In this document: positions 34,725-43,614 of the stretch, one piece after another
How the letters are laid out: each line of letters begins with the position of its first letter
Numbering within the stretch: position 1 is the stretch's first letter
Source of the DNA: Undibacterium paludis
GTDB taxonomy: Bacteria > Pseudomonadota > Gammaproteobacteria > Burkholderiales > Burkholderiaceae_D
Assembly (NCBI RefSeq): GCF_022568815.1
Contig: NZ_JAKZHX010000004.1
Span: 306,339 to 370,338, forward strand
DNA length: 64,000 nucleotides
Direction: 5' to 3'
The notes under the pieces: model-generated
The model's database searches: none
What the model was told of the DNA's origin: nothing
The model's input: the letters and a program-made list of their open reading frames with translations, nothing else
Made by a program: the position numbers and the translations under genes

Positions 34725-35357
34725 ATGATCAGCATGAGCACCTTCACCACCTTCTGTATTGCCGTTTTGCTTCTGCTTTGCTCTCCAGGCCCGAATATGG
34801 CCTTTGTCATGACTTGTGGCATGCAATACGGCACGCGCGGTGGTATCGCTGCGGCGGCAGGTATTGCTGTTGCCGATATCGTGCTGACCATACTGACAGC
34901 CAGCGGCATCACCGCCATCATCACGGCCTGGCCCCCTTCTTTTGACCTGATACGCTATGCAGGTGCTGTGTATTTATTGTGGCTGGCCTGGAAAGCTCTG
35001 CGCACTACTGGCAGCAGTGGCAAGTCAGCAGATAGCACGGCGCCTCCGATCTCCTTAACCACAGTATTTGCACAGGCAACCCTCAACAGCCTGCTCAACC
35101 CCAAGGCTTTATTGTTCTTTATGGTGTTCCTGCCGCAATTTGTGGACATGCAAGCTGGCCCAGCCTGGCAGCAATTACTGGTATTGGGCTTGATATTGAC
35201 CTTCATCAGCACAGTGTTTCACGCCTTGCTCGGCAGCTTTGGTCATGCCATCCGCCAGATGCTGGCCCGCTACGCCCATGCTGCCAGATTGCAGGCGCGC
35301 CTGCTGGCCGCCGTGCTTTTGATGCTGGCCTTACGCCTGATATTGATGACGCGATAG
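34725..35357 (+). CDS. LysE/RhtB family amino-acid exporter
   Basis: A 210-residue membrane protein with about six hydrophobic segments. The N-terminal CSPGPNMAF is the family signature, followed by GTRGGIAAAAGIAVADIVLT. AAAGGA nine bases before ATG 34725 decides that start over ATG 34716, which would overlap the Shine-Dalgarno. Divergent from the MocR-type regulator, which very probably controls it. Exports a neutral or basic amino acid, substrate unknown. Confidence 0.9.
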   Translation: MISMSTFTTFCIAVLLLLCSPGPNMAFVMTCGMQYGTRGGIAAAAGIAVADIVLTILTASGITAIITAWPPSFDLIRYAGAVYLLWLAWKALRTTGSSGKSADSTAPPISLTTVFAQATLNSLLNPKALLFFMVFLPQFVDMQAGPAWQQLLVLGLILTFISTVFHALLGSFGHAIRQMLARYAHAARLQARLLAAVLLMLALRLILMTR

Positions 35358-35398
35358 CGGATCAGCATGCATTTTGAGGTTTGATGTTATCTGTATGC

Positions 35399-35420
35399 TA
35401 TGATTTATCAACATTGATAA
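35399..35420 (+). promoter_or_regulatory. -10 element followed by a perfect 16-bp palindrome
   Basis: TATGAT (35399-35404) is immediately followed by TTATCAACATTGATAA (35405-35420), arms TTATCAA and TTGATAA. The palindrome would overlap the transcription start, a natural place for a repressor. A -35-like TTGAGG lies 19 bases upstream, which is long. Confidence 0.35.
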
Positions 35421-35468
35421 AACATCAGGGGGACAGCTTTTCCCTCCTTACAGGAAGCACCTAGCTCT

Positions 35469-36128
35469 ATGGCAATCAAAACCATCTTGAATGTAACTGC
35501 CCTGGCCGGCGTTAAAATCACGTCCCGCCTGATAGGCTATACCGTGTTCGGGCTCTTCTTCAACCTGGTGTTGTTCCTGTTTTTCGCGAACTGGGCTGGC
35601 AGGTATAACAGTGGCCTGCCCTGGTTAATGCTTTGTCTGACTACTTTGCTGGCCCCCATACTGTATTTTCTGATGGGTAAAAAACAGGGGGTCGCTGCGG
35701 CCCTGCATTTTCTGGTCGAGCAGCATGGGCCTGACCTCAGTCAGTTTGTTGTTGGCAAACTGGCTGATAACTACCCGCAATTGCTGGACAATGCCCATGC
35801 CGCAGGCAATTCCAGCGCCGCCATTCATGAAAAGATAAAAACCCTGCTAAACAAACTGAGCGAGCAATCGCCAGTCAACAAACTTGTCTTCACTGCGCTT
35901 TTGCAAAAGTTTGATTTCATTTCCGTAATCAGCCGGGTATTGGAAAACAATCCGGCAGCCGGCTCAGAAAACCGTGAAGAAACGGTGGGCAGAATTGCCA
36001 AAGCCCTGGAAGAAAAAATGAATGCAAATGAATTGAAGCCGGACCTAAGTGCCCCGGCCAGACTGGTGGCGGGTAACGTGGCAGTAGCCTTGGTCTGTGC
36101 CAGCATACTGCCAATACTATTCAGATAG
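35469..36128 (+). CDS. Membrane protein of unknown function, 219 aa
   Basis: No family recognised. Hydrophobic segments lie at about residues 22-42 and 48-68, then a soluble helical region (70-185) and a final hydrophobic segment (about 197-218, LVAGNVAVALVCASILPIL). The soluble part is rich in alanine and leucine. A possible -10 element and a 16-bp palindrome precede the gene. Its end overlaps the convergent gene at 36121 by eight bases. Confidence 0.75.
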   Translation: MAIKTILNVTALAGVKITSRLIGYTVFGLFFNLVLFLFFANWAGRYNSGLPWLMLCLTTLLAPILYFLMGKKQGVAAALHFLVEQHGPDLSQFVVGKLADNYPQLLDNAHAAGNSSAAIHEKIKTLLNKLSEQSPVNKLVFTALLQKFDFISVISRVLENNPAAGSENREETVGRIAKALEEKMNANELKPDLSAPARLVAGNVAVALVCASILPILFR

Positions 36129-36501
36129 ACCGGGATTGACTGTCTGTATCAGCATCAGAATCACAAACCGTATCAGCAGCTATCCAGCGCCTGACACGCC
36201 GCGCAAACCATGTCTGCGTCCCTCGCGGCAGCCAGGCTACATAGTGAGCTGGCTGCACCAGCATGCCGCAGCGATATTGCCTTGCATCGGCATGCCATTC
36301 CAATGCCTGGCAAGAACCACGAAACTGCCAAAGAAACACCCTGGCCACTGGACAGGGTTCAGCGGCGCAACAGACCCCACATCCATTGCAAGTCTGCCCC
36401 ATGACCGGCTTCTGTGGTGCATCGACATGCAACCAGACTACACTTGAAGAGGTGTGCCCGGGTTTCACGACACGGTACGTTTGCGCCTGAAAAGGCGCCA
36501 C
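36121..36501 (-). CDS. CxxCxxCC-motif protein (YkgJ-like)
   Basis: A small cysteine-rich protein. CNGCGVCCAAEPCP and the later Cys of GSCQALEW and YRCGML form a metal or Fe-S binding pattern of the YkgJ type, whose function is unknown. The start is uncertain. The ATG at 36501 lies 37 bases inside the dedA coding end, and the next ATG, just before the motif, would leave almost no N-terminus. It is read on the same strand as dedA, so co-transcription is likely. Confidence 0.7.
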   Translation of the reverse strand: MAPFQAQTYRVVKPGHTSSSVVWLHVDAPQKPVMGQTCNGCGVCCAAEPCPVARVFLWQFRGSCQALEWHADARQYRCGMLVQPAHYVAWLPRGTQTWFARRVRRWIAADTVCDSDADTDSQSRSI

Positions 36502-37118
36502 AGGCCACCTAGTACGACAGGCACGACAGCGGTGGCAACACCAATCAGGACGATGGTGTTCAAATGATCACGGAAGATAGGGATGTTGCCAAAATAATAT
36601 CCACTCAGCACGACACTGAATACCCACAACAAGGCACCGAGTACATTGTAGAGCTGAAAAGTCTTGTGCGTCATTTCAGAAAAACCTGCCACGAAAGGAG
36701 CAAAGGTACGTACCAGCGGGATGAACCGCGCCAGCACGACTGTCTTGCCACCATGCTTTTCATAAAACTCATGGGTCTTCATCAAGGCATTGCGGTCTAT
36801 CCAGCGAACATCTTTTTCCATCACCTTGTGGCCTATCAGGCTGCCTATCCAGTAATTGATGGAATTACCCGTTATCGATGCAACCACCAGCAAGGCAATC
36901 AATACCCAGACATTCAAAGGCGAGTCGGGAGAAGCGCACAAGGCTCCGGCGATGAATAGCAGGGAATCCCCTGGCAAAAAAGGGAAAACAACAAAAGCCG
37001 TTTCGCAAAAAACGATAGCAAACAAAATGACATACACCAGCATGCCATACTGCGTAACGAAGCTACCCAGCATTTTATCGACATGCAAAATCATGTCGAG
37101 GAGTTGCATAAAATCCAT
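36465..37118 (-). CDS. DedA family membrane protein
   Basis: A 217-residue inner-membrane protein, probably involved in membrane homeostasis or lipid flipping. Signatures include FCETAFVVFPFLPGDSLLF, GNSINYWIGSLIGHKV and the FIPLVRTFAPFVAGFSEM motif. The frame is open to 37166, but ATG 37118 has GGGAC upstream and fits the usual length. The next gene, mutL, is divergent from it. Confidence 0.9.
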   Translation of the reverse strand: MDFMQLLDMILHVDKMLGSFVTQYGMLVYVILFAIVFCETAFVVFPFLPGDSLLFIAGALCASPDSPLNVWVLIALLVVASITGNSINYWIGSLIGHKVMEKDVRWIDRNALMKTHEFYEKHGGKTVVLARFIPLVRTFAPFVAGFSEMTHKTFQLYNVLGALLWVFSVVLSGYYFGNIPIFRDHLNTIVLIGVATAVVPVVLGGLWRLFRRKRTVS

Positions 37119-37212
37119 TATTGTCCCAGGGTCTAGATAGTCTGTACATAAAGCCGCCGCAATCATACACCAGACGGCGCGAACTGCGACGCCTGACAGG
37201 TATAATCATGGG

Positions 37213-39117
37213 ATGAATTCGAACAGCACACCCCACCGCCCCATACAGGCCCTGCCCGATAACCTGATTTCCCAGATCGCCGCCGGCGAAGTGGTAGAAC
37301 GCCCGTCTGCCGTCGTCAAGGAAGTGCTCGAAAACGCTCTTGATGCCGGCGCCAGCAATATCGTCATCCGCCTGGAAGAAGGGGGAGTCAAACGCATCGC
37401 CATTACCGACAACGGTCGTGGCATACCGGCAGACCAGTTGCCATTGGCAGTAGCCAGGCACGCTACTTCCAAGATCGCCTCACTGGATGATCTGGAAAAC
37501 GTCGGCACCCTGGGTTTTCGCGGTGAAGCGCTTGCATCCATTGCCTCGGTCGCCCTGCTGACGCTGACCACCCGCACGGCCGACGCACCGCATGCCTGGC
37601 AGATAGAAAATGGCAAGGTCACACCAGCCTCAGGTGCACAGGGGACCACGGTCGATGTGCAGGACCTGTATTACAACACACCAGCCAGACGGAAATTTTT
37701 GAAGTCTGAACAGACAGAATTTGGGCATTGCGCAGAAATCGTACGCCGCATCGCCCTGGCCAGGCCGGATGTATCCTTCTCGCTCAGTCATAATGGCAAG
37801 GCGGTGGATCACTGGAACGTCAGCGCCATCGATAAGCGCAGCGCACAGATTCTGGGGGAAGCTTTTTCCAGCGCACGTCTGCACCTTGATGAAAGCGCAG
37901 GTCCCTTGCGCCTGCATGGCTTTGTCGGTTTGCCGACTGCCTCCAAGGCAAGAGCCGATGCGCAATTCTTTTATGTCAATGGCCGCTTTGTCCGCGACAA
38001 GCTGCTGACCCATGCAGTACGTGCTGCCTATCAGGATGTCTTGCATGGCGACCGCTATCCCTCGTATGTGCTGGGACTGGACCTCGACCCGGCGCTGGTG
38101 GATGTGAATGTCCATCCTTCAAAAATCGAAGTGCGCTTCCGCGACAGCCGCTCAGTGCACCAGTTTGTCTTCCACGCCGTCAGCCGGGCACTGGCGCAGA
38201 CTTCAGCCACGTCATTTGGCACGGTGCCAGCACCAGCGACGGCAGTATCGGGCAATAACATGCCCTGGATCAATGGTGAGCAAACCACGTTTGCAGCGCA
38301 GTTTGCCAATCCATCACCCTATGCCAGCGGTATTGGAGGCGGCAATGGGAGTAGCGGTGGCAGCAACGGAAATGGTTATGGCAATTACCAAACCCCTTAC
38401 CGCCCCGCCCCGAATGGCAACGTCGCGCAAAGCCTGGAAAGCTATGGGGCTTTCTTCCGGCCAGGTAATGACAGTCCGGCCATCAATGCCCCCGCCAACA
38501 CACCTTTTGCCGGTAACAGCCTGCCAGAAGACGAACATCCACTGGGTTTTGCCCTGGCGCAACTGCATGGAGTGTATGTGCTGGCGCAAAACAGCAAGGG
38601 ACTGATCCTGGTCGACATGCATGCCGCCCATGAACGCATTCTGTACGAGCAACTCAAGAATGCCCTCGATGAAAATGCCATGCCTGTCCAGCCCATGCTA
38701 ATCCCTGTCACTTTTTACGCCGATGCCGTCGAAGTCGGCACGGTGGAGGAGCATCAGGATACCCTGAAGTCGCTGGGCTTTGACATGGCTGCGATATCGC
38801 CAACCACCCTGGCCGTGCGTGCCGTACCTGCACTGCTGAAAAATGCCGATGCTCAATCGCTGGCCCGCGATGTCTTGCGTGAAGTACGCGAATTCGGTGG
38901 CTCACGCGTCTTGATAGACAGGCGCAATGAATTGCTTGGCACCTTGGCCTGCCATACCGCCGTGCGCGCCAACCGCAGCCTGACCGTGCCTGAGATGAAT
39001 GCCTTGCTGCGGCAGATGGAACAGACAGAGCGGTCAGACCAGTGCAACCATGGTCGCCCGACCTGGGTGCAGCTGGGCTTGAATGACCTGGACAAAATGT
39101 TCCTGCGCGGTCAGTAG
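37213..39117 (+). CDS. mutL: DNA mismatch repair protein MutL
   Basis: A 634-residue mismatch-repair ATPase. The GHKL ATPase motifs are intact: ISQIAAGEVVERPSAVVKEVLENALDAGA, DNGRGI and GFRGEAL. An unusually glycine- and asparagine-rich linker lies at about residues 370-400 (GGGNGSSGGSNGNGYGN). The C-terminal dimerisation domain ends with CNHGRPTWVQLGL. No endonuclease metal motif DQHAxxERxxYE is intact; the corresponding sequence is VDMHAAHERILYE, so the endonuclease status is uncertain. Downstream gene starts 13 bases later. Confidence 0.94.
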   Translation: MNSNSTPHRPIQALPDNLISQIAAGEVVERPSAVVKEVLENALDAGASNIVIRLEEGGVKRIAITDNGRGIPADQLPLAVARHATSKIASLDDLENVGTLGFRGEALASIASVALLTLTTRTADAPHAWQIENGKVTPASGAQGTTVDVQDLYYNTPARRKFLKSEQTEFGHCAEIVRRIALARPDVSFSLSHNGKAVDHWNVSAIDKRSAQILGEAFSSARLHLDESAGPLRLHGFVGLPTASKARADAQFFYVNGRFVRDKLLTHAVRAAYQDVLHGDRYPSYVLGLDLDPALVDVNVHPSKIEVRFRDSRSVHQFVFHAVSRALAQTSATSFGTVPAPATAVSGNNMPWINGEQTTFAAQFANPSPYASGIGGGNGSSGGSNGNGYGNYQTPYRPAPNGNVAQSLESYGAFFRPGNDSPAINAPANTPFAGNSLPEDEHPLGFALAQLHGVYVLAQNSKGLILVDMHAAHERILYEQLKNALDENAMPVQPMLIPVTFYADAVEVGTVEEHQDTLKSLGFDMAAISPTTLAVRAVPALLKNADAQSLARDVLREVREFGGSRVLIDRRNELLGTLACHTAVRANRSLTVPEMNALLRQMEQTERSDQCNHGRPTWVQLGLNDLDKMFLRGQ

Positions 39118-39130
39118 GGCGCAGGCAAAC

Positions 39131-40363
39131 ATGACTGATACGAGCAGACCCCAGTCACTGGAACAATTCCGTGCAGCGCCGCTGTTTTTCCTGATTACCG
39201 CTTTTCTCATGCTGCAGCCGCTGTCAACCGACCTTTACCTGGCGTCATTACCGAGCCTGGCCACGGTGTTTTCCGTACCGCCATCAACGGTGCAGTTGAC
39301 CTTGTCCCTGTTTGTGGCAGGGTTTGGCGGTGCACAACTGGTGATTGGCCCCCTGTCAGACCGTTTTGGCCGTCGCCCCATCGTCATCGCCGGCCTGGGC
39401 CTGTACCTGCTGGCCAGCCTGCTGTGCGGCCTGTCGCAAAGCATGGGTATGCTGATCATGGCGCGCTTCTTACAGGCACTGGGCTGCTGCTCGGCCGTCA
39501 TCATCGCGCGCGCCATTATCAGGGATGCATACCAACCACAAGACAGCATTAAACTGATTTCCAGGGCCAGCACCTGGTTTTCAGCCGCACCGTTGCTGGG
39601 ACCAATTCTGGGCTCTTTCCTGCAGGTGAATGTAGGCTGGCGCGCAGCATTCTCCATACACGCACTGCTGGCACTGATTTTGCTGATCACAGTCATCTTG
39701 CGCCTGCCAGAAACCAATTTGTACAAAGACCCCAAGGCCACCGACATCTCGGGCTTGCTGCGTAATTACCGCATCGTGCTTGGCTCACCGCTGTTCTGGA
39801 TGTACGCCCTACCGGGCGCACTGTCATACGGCTCTATCTTCGTCTTCATATCCGGCTCGTCAGTGGTACTGATCAAAGTACTTGCACTGCCCACTGCGTG
39901 GTTTGGTTACTGCTTTGCCTTTGGCGTGTCAGGCTACCTCGCCGGTACCGTGGTCTGCCGTCACCTGCACGCACGCTTTGGTGCCACCATCACACTACGC
40001 CTAGGCAGCAGCCTGTCACTGGCTGCCGGTGCGATCTTTTTAGCACTGGTCATTGCCGGTACCCATCACTGGTCCATGGTACCGTCTGTCATGTTTCTGG
40101 TAATGGGTGCGCATGGCATCAACTTTCCGATTTCCCAGTCCAATTCTGTCTCACCATTCCCGCAACAGGCAGGTACTGCCGCAGGCCTGATGGGCGCGCT
40201 CTACATGCTGGTTGCCTTTATCGTCGGCACTGTCGTTGGCGGCAGCCATAACGGCACCGTGTACCCGCTGGCCGTCATCGCTTGCTGCATGGGTACACTG
40301 ATCTTCATTTCAGTATACATTCTTCCCATGCTGGCAGCAGCCCGCGCAGAGCAAACCGCATGA
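39131..40363 (+). CDS. MFS multidrug exporter, Bcr/CflA family
   Basis: A 410-residue 12-helix exporter. The motif [18 protein letters not shown] between helices 2 and 3 and [20 protein letters not shown] are typical of Bcr/CflA drug transporters. The frame is open from 39083 inside mutL, but ATG 39131 has AGG nearby and begins MTDTSRP before the first helix. Its stop overlaps the miaA start by four bases (ATGA), so mutL, this gene and miaA form a probable operon. Confidence 0.9.
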   Translation: MTDTSRPQSLEQFRAAPLFFLITAFLMLQPLSTDLYLASLPSLATVFSVPPSTVQLTLSLFVAGFGGAQLVIGPLSDRFGRRPIVIAGLGLYLLASLLCGLSQSMGMLIMARFLQALGCCSAVIIARAIIRDAYQPQDSIKLISRASTWFSAAPLLGPILGSFLQVNVGWRAAFSIHALLALILLITVILRLPETNLYKDPKATDISGLLRNYRIVLGSPLFWMYALPGALSYGSIFVFISGSSVVLIKVLALPTAWFGYCFAFGVSGYLAGTVVCRHLHARFGATITLRLGSSLSLAAGAIFLALVIAGTHHWSMVPSVMFLVMGAHGINFPISQSNSVSPFPQQAGTAAGLMGALYMLVAFIVGTVVGGSHNGTVYPLAVIACCMGTLIFISVYILPMLAAARAEQTA

Positions 40364-41319
40364 ACAACACAAAACAAAACAAAGAACCGCCCGTCATCGC
40401 CATCATGGGGCCTACCGCCTCGGGCAAGACTGCCGCCGCCCTGGAAATTGCCAGACATTATCCGGCCGAAATCATCTCGGTCGATTCTGCCCTGGTGTAC
40501 CGTGACATGAACATCGGTACAGCCAAGCCCACTGCCGAAGAACTGGCCGCCGTGCCACACCACCTGATAGACATCATTGATCCGGCTGAATCTTACTCAG
40601 TCGCACAATTTCGCAAAGACACACAAAGGCTGGTGACCGACATACAGTCACGTGGCAAACTACCATTGCTGGTGGGTGGCACCATGATGTACTTCAAAGC
40701 CCTGATGGATGGTCTGGATGACCTGCCCGGCGCCGACCCGGCCATACGGGCAGAACTTGATGCAGAAGCCGCACGGATCGGCGTACCCGGCCTGCATGCC
40801 CGCCTGGCCACACTGGATCCCGAGACTGCGGCACGCCTCAAGCCACAAGACAGCCAGCGCATACAACGCGCCCTGGAAATCATCGCCCTGACTGGCCAGC
40901 CCATGTCTGCCCTGCTGGCAAAACAGGAAAAAACCGCAGTGCCCTTCACCATGCACGCCATCTCGCTGGAACCGTCCGACCGCAGCGTGCTGCACCAGCG
41001 CATTGCCCTGCGCTTTGACATCATGCTCAGGCATGGCTTTATCGATGAAGTGAAGGCACTCAAACAAAGGCCGGACCTGCACGCCAATCTGCCGTCAATA
41101 CGCTGCGTAGGCTATCGCCAGGCCTGGGATTATCTCGATGGCATCACAAACCTGGCAGAAATGCGCGAACTCGGCATCATCGCCACCCGTCAACTGGCCA
41201 AACGCCAGATGACCTGGCTAAGATCCATGCCCGACCGCATCATCATCGACTGCCTGGCAGGTGATGTACAGGCACAGATCATGGCCAGCGTGAAGTCAGT
41301 GATGGAAGTAATAAATTAA
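40360..41319 (+). CDS. miaA: tRNA dimethylallyltransferase MiaA
   Basis: A 319-residue enzyme that adds a dimethylallyl group to A37 of tRNAs reading U-initial codons. The P-loop GPTASGKT is at residues 17-24, followed by [44 protein letters not shown] and [14 protein letters not shown]. The frame is open from 40282, but ATG 40360 is coupled to the exporter stop. The mutL-miaA neighbourhood is common in Proteobacteria. Confidence 0.94.
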   Translation: MNNTKQNKEPPVIAIMGPTASGKTAAALEIARHYPAEIISVDSALVYRDMNIGTAKPTAEELAAVPHHLIDIIDPAESYSVAQFRKDTQRLVTDIQSRGKLPLLVGGTMMYFKALMDGLDDLPGADPAIRAELDAEAARIGVPGLHARLATLDPETAARLKPQDSQRIQRALEIIALTGQPMSALLAKQEKTAVPFTMHAISLEPSDRSVLHQRIALRFDIMLRHGFIDEVKALKQRPDLHANLPSIRCVGYRQAWDYLDGITNLAEMRELGIIATRQLAKRQMTWLRSMPDRIIIDCLAGDVQAQIMASVKSVMEVIN

Positions 41320-41444
41320 GCAAAAGCCAGTGAGCAAAATCCAGGATTCAAAGAGGAAAAAACCGGAAACTGGCAAACAAGCATTGCTAAGCCTTGCTTT
41401 TTATACCAACTCAAGCAGTTTATTGCAAAAAATTTGCCCAAGTA

Positions 41445-41473
41445 TTGACAGCAGATCGTCAAACTGACATAAT
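41445..41473 (+). promoter_or_regulatory. Promoter of tRNA-Met
   Basis: TTGACA (41445-41450) and CATAAT (41468-41473) with a 17-base spacer. The first base of the tRNA is 13 bases beyond the -10, so the transcription start lies a few bases before it. Confidence 0.7.
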
Positions 41474-41485
41474 CGCAGGCTTCTT

Positions 41486-41562
41486 GGTGATATAGCTCAG
41501 CTGGTTAGAGCACAGCACTCATAATGCTGGGGTCGGTGGTTCAAGTCCACCTATCACCACCA
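41486..41562 (+). tRNA. tRNA-Met (CAU), elongator type
   Basis: A 77-base cloverleaf including the encoded CCA. Acceptor stem GGTGATA with TATCACC, anticodon stem CAGCA with TGCTG around loop CTCATAA (anticodon CAT), T arm GGTGG-TTCAAGT-CCACC. The paired acceptor stem and sequence resemble elongator Met rather than initiator tRNA, whose first pair is mismatched. The Ile2 isoacceptor with lysidine cannot be excluded by the anticodon alone. Confidence 0.93.
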
Positions 41563-41592
41563 GAATTTTATGGCAGCACAAGCTGCCAAATA

Positions 41593-41630
41593 CAAAAAAC
41601 CGCAACAGCTTCAATTGTTGCGGTTTTTTT
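41593..41630 (+). terminator. Strong terminator after tRNA-Met
   Basis: AACCGCAACA at 41598-41607 pairs with TGTTGCGGTT at 41616-41625, preceded by A and followed by T runs. Classic rho-independent form. Confidence 0.9.
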
Positions 41631-41751
41631 GTTGGAAAATCAATTTAAACTTGCCCGGACCACAACAAATCTGCTTAGAGGATTTAAGTCAGCGGCCTTC
41701 AAAACTGCCGCCTGACATATCTGACATTTGTTCTTATTGAATCTGTCTGAC

Positions 41752-42528
41752 TTATAAATCAAACATAGTTCGCACGCACTGGAGTTCATCGTCTTTTTTC
41801 TCCAATTTCTGACAATTGCGAATACGTGAGTTCATCTCTCTCAATTCAAGATATTTTTCGTTTTTCTCCTTGGCCCGGCATCTTGCCACATTGTATCCAT
41901 AGATATAAAAAGTCCCGACATCAGGATTTTCATAAACTTCTGTAAGAAGTTGGGGCACTGAACGCAGTGTCAACTGGTCATTTTGCAATCCACCTCTTGC
42001 CATGGCATCGGCACTTTCTTTCGATATTCCCTTATCTCTGGCAGCGGCCAAATTTGATGCAGATTGGGCAATTTTTTCACACAGTGGTACTCGCTCCAAC
42101 GGGTCCCATGCGGACAGTGGATGCTGATCAAGATAGTCGTTGATAGCGCGTTTATCTGCCTTTCGCCCCTTGTATTGGGAGCAGGCTTCGACAATTGCTG
42201 CCTGAGCTCCCGTACGCTTGATTGCAGGATCAGCATAGATCAGGTCATATAATTTGCCGACAACAGCAACATACGCTGACAGCGTATCAGTTGAGGTTTT
42301 CAGGTTTCGCTTCATCGAGTCACTAACTATCTTGAACGCCGCGTCTCTGGGCATCGCAGAGTCACGTCCATTCAAAGCGAAATCTGCGTACATATCCAGA
42401 TTTGAACAAATAAATATTGTCTCCTCATCAATCGGGATTTGATTTTTTTCTGCGGCCCTTACTGATAATGAAAATCCCAGGCTCAGGATGATAAAAAAGA
42501 GAGAAACTATTTTAGTTTTAATGTTCAT
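41752..42528 (-). CDS. Secreted protein with two internal repeats, 258 aa
   Basis: No named family recognised. The signal peptide covers about residues 1-25 (MNIKTKIVSLFFIILSLGFSLSVRA). The mature part seems to contain two copies of one pattern: a Cys, then a helix with R-D (C...NGRD and C...AARD), a tyrosine/aspartate segment (LIYADPA and VYENPD), then a closing Cys (EACSQ and VARC). This suggests two similar helical domains each with a disulfide. Start ATG 42528 is chosen because it begins the signal peptide; the frame opens further upstream. Ribosome binding site is weak. Confidence 0.72.
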   Translation of the reverse strand: MNIKTKIVSLFFIILSLGFSLSVRAAEKNQIPIDEETIFICSNLDMYADFALNGRDSAMPRDAAFKIVSDSMKRNLKTSTDTLSAYVAVVGKLYDLIYADPAIKRTGAQAAIVEACSQYKGRKADKRAINDYLDQHPLSAWDPLERVPLCEKIAQSASNLAAARDKGISKESADAMARGGLQNDQLTLRSVPQLLTEVYENPDVGTFYIYGYNVARCRAKEKNEKYLELREMNSRIRNCQKLEKKDDELQCVRTMFDL

Positions 42529-43031
42529 TTTCTGATTATTCAGATCAAGCATTCCCAAATAAAAGGGAACCAAATTATTTCAGCAAGAAGATATCTTACA
42601 AAAAGCATTTTTATTATCGCAAATAATAATAAAACAATCCACTTCACTCGTCGTGACCATGCATGACATGGCCACGAGCTGGCCTCCTTCCCAGTTGATT
42701 GACCCCCTCCGTAAATCCGGAAGCAGCTAGTCAACAGTGGATGATTTTTTTATTGCCACCTTGATGATCACCCTACCTGCCTGGCTCAAAGAGAGATCAA
42801 AACTGAGTATGTCGGCAGCACGAAGAAATAAAATCATTTGTATGCAGCCCCATGTTGAAATCCCATCTGTGAGCCAGGCCCATTACACAATATTTGATTG
42901 AACTATTGCTCATGACACGAGCAACAGTAAATCTTTCAGAAGGACTTTATTTTGATGGTTGTGGCGCTATCCGGCAAATAGTCAATTTGCTGTGAATGTA
43001 GTCGCGACTTCATCAATATATGACTGCCCAT
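42529..43031. other. 503-base gap with no convincing gene
   Basis: No good reading frame or RNA is seen. A stretch near 42690-42730 (CCTCCGTAAATCCGG on the plus strand) looks like a degraded insertion-sequence edge, but no inverted repeats or transposase fragment could be read. Confidence 0.3.
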
Positions 43032-43334
43032 TCACTTCTCTCGCAGGATCAATCCCAAAAGCACTCCTGCTCCAGCGGCCACAGTGATTGCGCACCACGG
43101 ATTTTCCTTTACATAGTCATCCGTTGAACGCGCCACTTTCTTGCCTGCCTCAATGGCGCTGTTATGCACTTCATGCAATTTTCTCTGTGCGCTGTCCAAC
43201 ATGCGCATGCCGCGCTGGCGTGCCTCCTCTGCTTTTTCACCACTCAGGGTGGCTGCGTCGGCAAACAGGGCCTGGGCGTCCTTGAGCAGCAGTTTGACGT
43301 CATGGTTTATTGCTTGCAGGTTGGATTCCAACAT
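43032..43334 (-). CDS. DUF883 family (ElaB/YqjD-like) membrane-anchored protein
   Basis: A 100-residue stationary-phase type protein. Residues 1-75 are strongly helical and charged (alanine, lysine, glutamate rich), and the last 22 residues are a membrane anchor, PWCAITVAAGAGVLLGLILREK, characteristic of the family. ElaB and YqjD bind ribosomes and localise to the inner membrane, by analogy. ATG 43334 has GAGGAAAA upstream. Two GTACG-N4-CGTAC palindromes lie in its upstream region. Confidence 0.85.
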   Translation of the reverse strand: MLESNLQAINHDVKLLLKDAQALFADAATLSGEKAEEARQRGMRMLDSAQRKLHEVHNSAIEAGKKVARSTDDYVKENPWCAITVAAGAGVLLGLILREK

Positions 43335-43451
43335 GATGTTTTCCTCTTTCTTTTTCTGATTGATGTGAACTGTGTACGAATTGTTTTTCAAGAGCATTGA
43401 ATGAATACTGTCAGGCACGTATATTTATAAATTGATAGACCATGTATTTCA

Positions 43452-43465
43452 GTACGCTGGCGTAC
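43452..43465. promoter_or_regulatory. Palindromic operator candidate GTACG-CTGG-CGTAC
   Basis: A 14-bp palindrome with a 4-base centre, about 118 bases before the DUF883 start. A sister site lies at 43526-43539. Confidence 0.45.
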
Positions 43466-43525
43466 ACACTCACATAATCCACAGGCGTCATTGAAAAAAG
43501 GACGCGATCACGGAATTTTCCATCG

Positions 43526-43539
43526 GTACGTCACCGTAC
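43526..43539. promoter_or_regulatory. Palindromic operator candidate GTACG-TCAC-CGTAC
   Basis: Same arms and spacing as 43452-43465, 74 bases away (about seven helical turns). It lies 76 bases before the AsmA gene, so one regulator could act on both divergent genes. Confidence 0.45.
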
Positions 43540-43614
43540 ATATGGCGGGGCGAATATCAGTTATCCTGTAGTCTCCTGAAGTCTGTCTTCATTATTAGTA
43601 TTGGGCATCCTCGA

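Noticed and set aside
42540..42734. A 64-codon minus frame upstream of the secreted protein gene
   Set aside because: No ribosome binding site. The hydrophobic part comes from AT-rich sequence in an untranslated leader.
42660..42740. Insertion-sequence remnant suspected from GTAAATCCGG-like phrase
   Set aside because: No terminal inverted repeats, target duplication or transposase fragment could be read.
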